A DNA stretch of 10,944 nt from a bacterium (GTDB lineage Bacteria > SZUA-79 > Acidulodesulfobacterales > Acidulodesulfobacteraceae), in assembly GCA_021806125.1 (NCBI GenBank), contig JAJZYC010000036.1, positions 1-10,944 of the forward strand. Direction: 5' to 3'. The notes below the pieces were generated by a model. It saw only the letters and a program-made list of their open reading frames with translations. It had not been told where the DNA came from and did no database searches. Each line of letters opens with the position of its first letter. Positions within the stretch are counted from its first letter, which is position 1. The translations under genes were made by a program, and so were the position numbers. Shown one piece after another: positions 1-5,028 of the stretch.

Positions 1-16
1 TTGCAAAAATGCTTCT

Positions 17-49
17 TTTATAAGATTACGAACATTTAAATCTTATAAA
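17..49. repeat. 11-bp perfect inverted repeat
   Basis: The arms at 17-27 (TTTATAAGATT) and 39-49 are exact reverse complements separated by an 11-nt loop. No T-run follows on the plus strand, so a terminator for a gene left of the window is not well supported. The region is AT-rich, and the role is unknown. Confidence 0.45.
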
Positions 50-56
50 TTCAAAT

Positions 57-80
57 TACATGCTAAACGGTTAGTATGTA
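57..80. repeat. 10-bp inverted repeat with one mismatch, 4-nt loop
   Basis: The arms at 57-66 and 71-80 pair except for one G/T position, which would be a wobble pair in RNA, around the loop ACGG. It sits about 60 bp upstream of the -35 box of the toxin-module promoter. It could be an operator for a DNA-binding protein or part of a structure at the end of an upstream transcript. Nothing in the sequence decides between these. Confidence 0.45.
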
Positions 81-139
81 TAATTATATAATTTATAAAA
101 TTTATGTCAAGTGTTTTTTATTATTTGACGATATAGAAT

Positions 140-168
140 TTGACACCGTTGCCGTATAATATTATAAT
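140..168 (+). promoter_or_regulatory. Consensus sigma-70 promoter of the toxin module
   Basis: A perfect -35 TTGACA (140-145) is separated by 17 nt from a perfect -10 TATAAT (163-168). Transcription should start near 175, giving a short leader before the GAGG ribosome binding site (192-195) of the first gene. A 12-bp palindrome (155-166) overlaps the -10 box and is a possible autoregulatory operator, as is common in toxin-antitoxin operons. In such AT-rich DNA it may be chance. Confidence 0.8.
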
Positions 169-202
169 CAAAATATAATTATTATTAACACGAGGTTATA
201 AA

Positions 203-478
203 ATGAAATACGAAGAAAATATAGAGGTTATTTCAGTCAATCCAGCTTTTGACTCTATTAATGGCAAAACGCTTTATCAGGTAATCTTTGGAAAATATAC
301 TAAATTGAAAAGAGGCCTATCAGGACAGCCAGATGGAACAGACGCTGCAAGTAATCAGATTATTTTATTTATACCCAAGGAAAACGAATGTCAGTATAAG
401 ATAGGCTCAAAATGGCATATTACTGTGAATGATATCGGTTCCGTATCCATAACTAAAGTCAAAAAGGTGAGAAAATGA
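203..478 (+). CDS. Small hypothetical protein, first gene of a RelE/ParE-type toxin module
   Basis: This is a 91-residue protein I do not recognise. It has no signal peptide and no membrane segment. Hydrophobic residues alternate in short stretches (about residues 6-12, 24-30, 52-57, 70-87), which suggests a small mostly beta fold, and the C-terminus is basic (KVKKVRK). The start is well placed: GAGG lies 7 nt upstream of the ATG, behind a consensus promoter. The stop overlaps the start of the next gene (ATGA, 475-478), so translation is probably coupled. Being co-transcribed with a downstream RelE/ParE-like toxin suggests an antitoxin, regulator or accessory role, but no DNA-binding motif is evident. 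It could also be an unrelated island gene in the same transcript. Confidence 0.75.
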   Translation: MKYEENIEVISVNPAFDSINGKTLYQVIFGKYTKLKRGLSGQPDGTDAASNQIILFIPKENECQYKIGSKWHITVNDIGSVSITKVKKVRK

Positions 479-735
479 TTACGACAATACCCTACAATTA
501 TACTCCTATACATCCCAATAATCAGCCCTTTTTAGGGGCAAAAACTGTTATCCCTTATATTCAGCCATTAAAAAGTGATGAATATAGGATGCCCACGCGA
601 TACTGCATATTTGAAAGCAAAAACTATTTTACTGATTGGGAAATAGAGCAGATAAACGAAAGCTTGTCGGATTATGCTGTCGGAAATTATAAATCCGGCA
701 GCCTCGAAGAACTGCTTGCAGATTTGGATTCATAG
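475..735 (+). CDS. Candidate antitoxin paired with a RelE/ParE-type toxin
   Basis: This 86-residue protein belongs to no family I recognise. The Pro/Tyr-rich N-terminal half (residues 1-45) does not look like the usual RelB, Phd, MazE or HTH DNA-binding domains of antitoxins. The C-terminal part is different: an acidic, probably helical stretch (about 53-66) followed by a GSLEELLADLDS tail, the kind of acidic amphipathic tail that antitoxins wrap around RelE-fold toxins. It overlaps the upstream gene by 4 nt and is preceded by AGGTGAG (465-471). It ends 5 nt before the toxin start. Position, size and tail make it the best antitoxin candidate in the module. That assignment is inference. Confidence 0.65.
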   Translation: MITTIPYNYTPIHPNNQPFLGAKTVIPYIQPLKSDEYRMPTRYCIFESKNYFTDWEIEQINESLSDYAVGNYKSGSLEELLADLDS

Positions 736-740
736 ATATA

Positions 741-1010
741 ATGTGCTGGGAATTCATATGGTCTAATTCTTTTAAGAAACAATATAAAAAGAAAGAAAAA
801 ATAAAACAGGGCGTAATAAAAGAGAAACTTAAAGAATTAGCTGCTTCAAAAAATCCATTGTCTTTAGGGGAGAAAAAGAAAAACCTGAATTTCTATGCCT
901 TAGACCTTAATTATTCCGACAGAATTGCTTACGACATAGAAAGCTCGGAACCTAAAGTTATTAAACTTATAAAAGTTTGTTCACATAAAACCGTCTACGG
1001 TAAGGATTAA
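741..1010 (+). CDS. RelE/ParE-superfamily toxin
   Basis: This 89-residue basic protein has the layout of RelE/ParE toxins: an N-terminal strand followed by a Lys-rich helix pair (residues 8-34, SFKKQYKKKEK), a linker with Pro/Leu/Gly, a central strand (about 51-57, ending YALDLN), the motif DRIAYDI (60-66) matching the family's yRI.Y strand, and a terminal strand with CSHKTVY (80-86) matching the H.d.VY end motif. Arg61, His82 and Tyr86 sit where RelE-type ribosome-dependent RNases carry functional residues. The sequence cannot separate an mRNA interferase (RelE-like) from a gyrase poison (ParE-like). There is no good Shine-Dalgarno, so with a 5-nt gap after the upstream gene it probably depends on coupled translation, a common way of keeping toxin below antitoxin. 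Confidence 0.85.
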   Translation: MCWEFIWSNSFKKQYKKKEKIKQGVIKEKLKELAASKNPLSLGEKKKNLNFYALDLNYSDRIAYDIESSEPKVIKLIKVCSHKTVYGKD

Positions 1011-1093
1011 TTCTATATCCACACATTTTTAGGCACATAAAAATTTACACAGCACAATATCTTAATCATATCAATAAGTTGCAAACTGTCATT

Positions 1094-1143
1094 GAGGCTT
1101 CCTAAACCTTTGGTCATCGGTTCGATTCCGGTCGGGGGCATCA
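1094..1143 (+). pseudogene. tRNA-Arg(CCU) 3' fragment, probable attachment site
   Basis: The sequence has canonical tRNA spacing from the anticodon loop onward: loop TTCCTAA (1099-1105) with anticodon CCT (1101-1103), 3' anticodon stem (1106-1110), 5-nt variable loop (1111-1115), T stem ATCGG/CCGGT (1116-1120, 1128-1132) around TTCGATT (1121-1127), 3' acceptor strand CGGGGGC (1133-1139), discriminator A (1140), then TCA where CCA would be. No D arm and no 5' acceptor strand (GCCCCCG expected) lies upstream. The preceding GAGGC (1094-1098) gives only an imperfect stem. Such 3' halves are left when an integrative element recombines within a tRNA gene. The orientation implies that the element lies to the left, with the intact gene beyond the window. 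Confidence 0.75.
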
Positions 1144-1187
1144 TGTGCAATAATCCGCGTATATTATATTAACCCAAGGGTGACTTT

Positions 1188-1532
1188 CTATTTTTTTGCC
1201 GTATTGCTCTCGATATCCATTAAAACCAATATCAGCTCGGCATACGCCCATATTAATAAAAATATCAATATCGTAATAATAATGCCGCCTAACAAAGAGA
1301 AGAAAAACGACGAAAGCGCGGACAGGAAATTAAATTTACCCGCCCCGAACATCTCCGCCATTTTTCCAGCTTCGTCCGCCCATACGAACGACATAATCAA
1401 AGTGCCGATTAAGCCCACGACGAGATATACTAAAGCTATAATTTTCAAAATAAATGCGATAAGGGAAAGCGCCGGATATTTTGAATCATTGTTCAGCGTA
1501 CCTTTAAATTTAAAATAAGATACGTAATTCAT
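1188..1532 (-). CDS. Small two-helix inner-membrane protein of unknown function
   Basis: This 114-residue protein has two strongly hydrophobic segments (about residues 21-49 and 72-96) joined by a short loop. A short polar N-terminus comes before them and the tail MDIESNTAKK (105-114) follows, resembling the conserved D-I-E-x-N-T ending of small uncharacterised membrane proteins (DUF4282-like architecture). No catalytic or transport motif is visible. A strong AGGAGG (1543-1548) lies 10 nt upstream of the ATG. It is 42 nt downstream of the nitroreductase gene and is probably the last gene of that minus-strand block, converging with the toxin module. Confidence 0.75.
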   Translation of the reverse strand: MNYVSYFKFKGTLNNDSKYPALSLIAFILKIIALVYLVVGLIGTLIMSFVWADEAGKMAEMFGAGKFNFLSALSSFFFSLLGGIIITILIFLLIWAYAELILVLMDIESNTAKK

Positions 1533-1574
1533 AAATTTTTTTCCTCCTGAAATATTTAAAGGTTAGTTTTAATA

Positions 1575-2237
1575 TTATTCGTAATATTTCATAAAACTAT
1601 CAGCCTTTATTCTTTCCGTTTTTATATTGTTGATAGGACTTTCTTTTTTATAATATCCTATCGTAATGCCTAAAAGGAATTTTTCGCTGTTTCCGAGTTT
1701 AAAGGCTTCCCTTAAAATATCAGGATATCTGACTAAATATGCCTGCGGACAGGCGCCCAGCCCGAGGTCATGGGCGGCCAAAAGAATATTTTGGACAAAC
1801 ATTCCGCAATCCAGAGTGGACCAGTGTCCTAATTTCTCGTTCATATATACGAAAATTGCGGTTTCCGAACCAAAAAAAAGATAATTATTCAGCGCTATTT
1901 CCCTTCTTTTTTCTTCGTCGTCTCTAGAAATTCCAAGAGATTCATATCTTTGTTTTCCCGTTTCGAAAATATTTTTAGACTGTTCGTCCGGCCAGAACTC
2001 CGGAAAAGGAAAATCTGGATTACCTTGATTGCCGTCACGCGCCAGCTTATATATTTTTTCTTTGATGAATTCCGACGTTTTTCCCGTCGAAATGGCAACC
2101 TTCCAAGGCTGTGAGTTAGCCCACGACGGTGCATGGGAAGAAGTTTCCATTAGCTTAATAATCAAATCTTTAGGTACGGGTATGTTCTTAAAATCCCTTT
2201 TGGAAGAACGGCTTATAATGCATTCTTTTAATTCCAT
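1575..2237 (-). CDS. Nitroreductase-family FMN oxidoreductase
   Basis: This 220-residue protein has the length typical of the NfsB/NfnB-like family of FMN-dependent, NAD(P)H-using reductases, which act on nitroaromatics, quinones or other small acceptors. The N-terminal RSSKRDF (10-16) matches the FMN-phosphate-binding RRSxRxF motif, and APSWANSQPW (36-45) matches the APSxxNxQPW signature. The segment ending LGLGACPQ and the C-terminal GITIGYYKKESP match the conserved flavin-binding end of the fold. The dimer interface residues cannot be judged by eye. The natural substrate is not predictable. An AGGAGAGGA stretch (2241-2249) supplies the ribosome binding site. The gene starts 14 nt after the panB stop, so the two are very likely co-transcribed. 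Confidence 0.92.
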   Translation of the reverse strand: MELKECIISRSSKRDFKNIPVPKDLIIKLMETSSHAPSWANSQPWKVAISTGKTSEFIKEKIYKLARDGNQGNPDFPFPEFWPDEQSKNIFETGKQRYESLGISRDDEEKRREIALNNYLFFGSETAIFVYMNEKLGHWSTLDCGMFVQNILLAAHDLGLGACPQAYLVRYPDILREAFKLGNSEKFLLGITIGYYKKESPINNIKTERIKADSFMKYYE

Positions 2238-2251
2238 TTATCCTCTCCTAT

Positions 2252-3049
2252 TTATTTATATATGTTTTCTTCGGCCGGAAACGCGCCGTTTTTAACTTCT
2301 TCTCTATATGTTTTTAATCCGTCGATTAGCAAAGAACGCGAATCCGTAAACTTCTTGACGAATTTAGGCGGCTTTTGAGGCAACATTCCTACTGCATCGT
2401 AAAATACCAGAACCTGCCCGTCGGTAAATCTACCTGCACCTATGCCGATTGTCGGGATATTAATATTATTCTGGACGCTCAACGCTGCTTCTTCGGGCAT
2501 CGCTTCCAATACTATCATAAATGCGCCTGCATTTTCCAGCGCTTTAGCGTCATCGACAAGCTTTTCTATCTGCGGCTCTATTTTACCCTGAACCTTATAT
2601 CCGCCGAGAACGTTAATAAATTGAGGCATAAGGCCTATATGACCGATTACGGGAATACCGCTCGCGGTAAGCCTTTTAACGGTATCCGCCAAGGCTTTTC
2701 CGCCCTCTATTTTAACAGCGTTAACTCCGCTTTCCTTAAGTATTCTGCCGGCATTGATTAATGCCTGTTCCGAACTGACCTGATAAGACATAAAGGGCAT
2801 ATCGCATGCCGTAAACACGTCTTTTAAGGAATGTTTAACCATTTTTGCATGGTAAATCATTTCTTCCAAGGTAACGCTTATAGTGTTGCCTTTTCCCTGA
2901 ACGGTAGTCGCGAGAGAATCCCCTACCAGTACTATATCGATGCCGGCTTCTCCCGCTATGCCCGCCTGAACAAAATCGTAAGCGGTGAGCATCGCGATTT
3001 TTTCGCCGTTTAGTTTCATTTTAATAAAATCTTCTATTCCTTTAGGCAT
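2252..3049 (-). CDS. panB: 3-methyl-2-oxobutanoate hydroxymethyltransferase (PanB)
   Basis: This enzyme transfers a hydroxymethyl group from 5,10-methylene-tetrahydrofolate to alpha-ketoisovalerate to make ketopantoate, the first committed step of pantothenate and CoA synthesis, in the cytosol. The 265 residues match the family length. The TIM-barrel landmarks are all present: LTAYD (21-25), VGDS with metal ligand Asp44, CDMPF with metal ligand Asp83, KIEGG (113-117) with Glu115, GHIGL (136-140), GGYKVQG (149-155), the catalytic Glu182 in LEAMP, and IGIGAG followed by DGQ. I see no defect. No clear Shine-Dalgarno precedes the chosen ATG. Starting at Met11 is possible but would cut the first helix that relatives have. 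It lies 45 nt after ptb, with panC and panD absent from the window. Confidence 0.96.
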   Translation of the reverse strand: MPKGIEDFIKMKLNGEKIAMLTAYDFVQAGIAGEAGIDIVLVGDSLATTVQGKGNTISVTLEEMIYHAKMVKHSLKDVFTACDMPFMSYQVSSEQALINAGRILKESGVNAVKIEGGKALADTVKRLTASGIPVIGHIGLMPQFINVLGGYKVQGKIEPQIEKLVDDAKALENAGAFMIVLEAMPEEAALSVQNNINIPTIGIGAGRFTDGQVLVFYDAVGMLPQKPPKFVKKFTDSRSLLIDGLKTYREEVKNGAFPAEENIYK

Positions 3050-3094
3050 AAGCAGATAATTTAGCCGTATTGAACAGGCTAAGTTTAAGTTTTT

Positions 3095-4039
3095 TTATAA
3101 TCCGGCTTTGTAGTCCAAAAATTTAGGATAATTTTCCGAGACGATAGAAGCAAATGCCGCCGAATACAGCCTAGTTTCGGCGTTATCCGCCCTTGAAGTA
3201 AGAACTATCGGGACCTTAAGCCCTACCGCAACGCCTGCCGCCTTTGCCCCGGCAAGGTATTCCAAATCTTTAAAAAGGATATTGCCGGATTCTATATTCG
3301 GCACTACTATTATATCGGCGTCTCCCGATACCTCGCTTCGTATACCCTTTTCGACGGCCGCTTTTTTAGAAATTACGTTATCGAAGGCAAGCGGACCATC
3401 CACTATTCCTCCCGTAATTTGTCCTCTTTCCGCCATCTTAGAAATAATTGCGGCATCTAAAGTCGAACTTATTTTAGGATTTACCGTTTCCACGGCCGAT
3501 AGCATAGCGGCTTTTGGGCGCTTAATGCCGAGCATTAGGCATACGTCTATCGCATTTTGAAGTATTTGGGCTTTTTGCGTTATATCCGGATTAATGTTTA
3601 TTGCGGCATCGGTTATCGATATTAGTTTTTTATAGGTTTTAATTTCCATTAAAAATATATGGGAAACAAACCTGTTCGTTTTTAAGCCGTTTTCCGTATG
3701 GAAAAGCTGATGCATTAATATATCGGTATGGATATGCCCTTTTATTATTATATCGACTTTTTTTTCCAAAGCGAGTTTAGCGGCGATATAAGCGGCATCG
3801 GCGTCGTTATCGGCGCCTATTATTTCAATATCCTTAAAGTCTAAATCTTTTAAGCGGTTTTTCTTTAAAAGAGAAAGTATTTTGTTTTTATTTCCTATTA
3901 ATTTAGGAATTATTAGACGGCTTTTATAGGATTTCAATATACTTTCGATGACGAGGTCTTCCTCCGCAACGGCTACCGCCGCCGTTTTAGGAGAAAAAAG
4001 TCCCGCCCTTTCAATCAAATCGTTTAATTTTTTCAGCAT
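3095..4039 (-). CDS. ptb: Phosphate butyryltransferase-family enzyme
   Basis: This 314-residue protein interconverts an acyl-CoA plus phosphate with an acyl phosphate plus CoA (PTA/PTB family). It resembles clostridial Ptb along its whole length: VAVAEED near the N-terminus, KGHIHTD (100-106), RFVSHIFLME (123-132), ITDAAININPD (142-152), AVETVNP and STLDAA (182-196), GGIVDGPLAFD (210-220), VVPNIESGN (245-253) and LTSRADN (280-286). It lacks the N-terminal extensions of long Pta enzymes. The acyl chain (butyryl, acetyl, branched) cannot be fixed from sequence. No butyrate or acetate kinase lies beside it, which is unusual because ptb is commonly next to buk. Its ATG follows the upstream small gene by 20 nt without a clear ribosome binding site. 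Confidence 0.9.
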   Translation of the reverse strand: MLKKLNDLIERAGLFSPKTAAVAVAEEDLVIESILKSYKSRLIIPKLIGNKNKILSLLKKNRLKDLDFKDIEIIGADNDADAAYIAAKLALEKKVDIIIKGHIHTDILMHQLFHTENGLKTNRFVSHIFLMEIKTYKKLISITDAAININPDITQKAQILQNAIDVCLMLGIKRPKAAMLSAVETVNPKISSTLDAAIISKMAERGQITGGIVDGPLAFDNVISKKAAVEKGIRSEVSGDADIIVVPNIESGNILFKDLEYLAGAKAAGVAVGLKVPIVLTSRADNAETRLYSAAFASIVSENYPKFLDYKAGL

Positions 4040-4059
4040 TTAAATATCTAACGCAAAAA

Positions 4060-4392
4060 CTAAACTATTTTGCTTAATAAATTGCCGCTTTGATTTGTGC
4101 CTATAGTAACGGGTTGTCCGCCGTTATTATACTGCTGTTGGCCAGACGCATTTCCGCTGCCGCCGTTGGACTGAAGATTTTGGACGTTCTGATTAAGATT
4201 AGCCGTTGACTGGTTAAGGGCATTTACTAAACCCTGATTAAGCTTATCGACGGTATTTAAAGTTAACGCCGCAGTTTTATCGGCAACATCGTTCGGACCT
4301 GATATATTTTGATATTGACCCTTATTGGCATCGGCTTGATTGTTCTGAAAAAGCTGTGAAGCCGTAGGATTGCCGTTTACTCCCTGAATCAT
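4060..4392 (-). CDS. Q/N-rich small protein of unknown function
   Basis: This 110-residue protein is not one I recognise. About a third of it is Asn or Gln (21 N and 16 Q by my count). It has no Cys, no signal peptide and no membrane segment. The N-terminal 30 residues and the region from about 73 to 95 are low-complexity N/Q/G/S. Between them, residues 36-71 have regularly spaced Leu, Val and Ala and could form an amphipathic helix. It is unlikely to be a chance ORF, because AGGAGGG (4400-4406) lies 7 nt before the ATG and a near-consensus promoter lies just upstream. It is first in the ptb-panB block, 20 nt before ptb. Composition recalls self-assembling or surface-associated small proteins, but no function is assigned. 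Confidence 0.75.
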   Translation of the reverse strand: MIQGVNGNPTASQLFQNNQADANKGQYQNISGPNDVADKTAALTLNTVDKLNQGLVNALNQSTANLNQNVQNLQSNGGSGNASGQQQYNNGGQPVTIGTNQSGNLLSKIV

Positions 4393-4410
4393 GGTAATTC
4401 CCTCCTTTTA

Positions 4411-4434
4411 AAACATTTAGCGCTAATAATGTTT
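4411..4434. repeat. Dyad element in the leader of the Q/N-rich gene
   Basis: A perfect 10-bp palindrome TTAGCGCTAA (4417-4426) is nested between 7-bp arms AAACATT (4411-4417) and AATGTTT (4428-4434), whose centre is offset by one base. It lies between the predicted transcription start and the ribosome binding site. It could be a repressor operator or an mRNA stem-loop. The choice is not resolvable here. Confidence 0.5.
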
Positions 4435-4444
4435 CTATATTTTT

Positions 4445-4472
4445 ATAATATCACAAAAATAGATATTGTCAA
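4445..4472 (-). promoter_or_regulatory. Near-consensus sigma-70 promoter of the Q/N-ptb-panB block
   Basis: On the minus strand a perfect TTGACA (4467-4472) is followed after 16 nt by TATTAT (4445-4450), or after 17 nt by ATTATA. Transcription would start around 4438, upstream of the dyad element and of the AGGAGGG of the Q/N-rich gene. It lies just past the rubrerythrin stop codon (4490) and so separates the two minus-strand blocks. Confidence 0.75.
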
Positions 4473-4489
4473 ATTTTATGAATTTTATT

Positions 4490-5002
4490 TTATGCGGCAA
4501 ATTTAATATATTTATCTTTCGCGCAGCCGCAGACGGGACATTTATCCGGCGCTTCCGCTCCGACATGGGTATGACCGCAGACGGGACATATATAGACCGT
4601 TTCTCCGTCGAAATCTTTCCCTGAGGCATCAAGTTCCTTTGCCTTCTTATATATCTCCCTGTGTATTTTTTCGGCTTCCAGAGCATAATGCGTAGAACGC
4701 ACGGCTTCCTTTTCGCCTTGAAATTTAGCTACTTCATAAAATACAGGATACATCTCCTCTATTTCGTAATCTTCGCCGCTATACGCAGCGGCAATATTTT
4801 CTCCCGATTTTTTAATGCCTCCGAGCGCCCTTAAATGATTTTTTGCGTGAATGAGCTCGGCTCTTGCTATAGCCCTGAATACGTTAGCCAACTTAGGCTT
4901 GCCTTCCTTCTGCGCCTCTTCCGAAAAAATCATATACTTTACGTGCGCCTGGCTTTCGCCCGCGAAAGCGGCTTTTAAATCTTCTTCCGTCATGCTTCTC
5001 AT
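4490..5002 (-). CDS. rbr: Rubrerythrin
   Basis: This 170-residue classical rubrerythrin is a cytosolic non-haem diiron peroxidase that reduces hydrogen peroxide to water using electrons passed through its rubredoxin-like centre. The N-terminal ferritin-like four-helix domain carries the first Glu (E16 in FAGESQAH) and two ExxH ligand motifs (E49-H52 in AELIH and E111-H114 in AEKIH). The C-terminal domain has the Fe(Cys)4 site C139PVC142 and C155PVC158. AGGAGG (5011-5016) lies 8 nt before the chosen ATG. An internal Met4 start would be too far from it. The gene follows the DUF3857 gene by 26 nt and shares its direction with the flavodiiron gene upstream, which fits a shared oxygen/peroxide defence unit. 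Confidence 0.95.
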   Translation of the reverse strand: MRSMTEEDLKAAFAGESQAHVKYMIFSEEAQKEGKPKLANVFRAIARAELIHAKNHLRALGGIKKSGENIAAAYSGEDYEIEEMYPVFYEVAKFQGEKEAVRSTHYALEAEKIHREIYKKAKELDASGKDFDGETVYICPVCGHTHVGAEAPDKCPVCGCAKDKYIKFAA

Positions 5003-5028
5003 TTTTAAATCCTCCTGTAAATTTTATA

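Noticed and set aside
1094..1143. A functional split, permuted or intron-containing tRNA-Arg.
   Set aside because: No matching 5' half (acceptor strand like GCCCCCG or a D arm) is visible in the flanking sequence, and the anticodon stem has a mismatch at its closing pair. An integration scar is the simpler reading.
1171..1183. ACCC/GGGT arms just past the membrane-protein stop as a terminator.
   Set aside because: The arms are only four bases with a 2-nt loop, and no T-run follows, so it cannot form a stable terminator hairpin.
1180..1518. Plus-strand open frame opposite the small membrane protein gene.
   Set aside because: It is a mirror of the minus-strand gene, has no ribosome binding site or family resemblance, and would use the reverse complement of a clear two-helix membrane protein with a strong AGGAGG.
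1895..2134. Minus-strand open frame inside the nitroreductase gene.
   Set aside because: It is a shifted frame of a well-supported family gene, basic and low-complexity, with no start signals of its own.
3059..3085. Hairpin TTAGCC/GGCTAA with a 10-nt loop between ptb and panB.
   Set aside because: It is followed by a T-run only on the plus strand, where no gene ends. On the coding strand no T-run follows, so it is not a terminator for ptb. An intra-operon structure is possible but unsupported.
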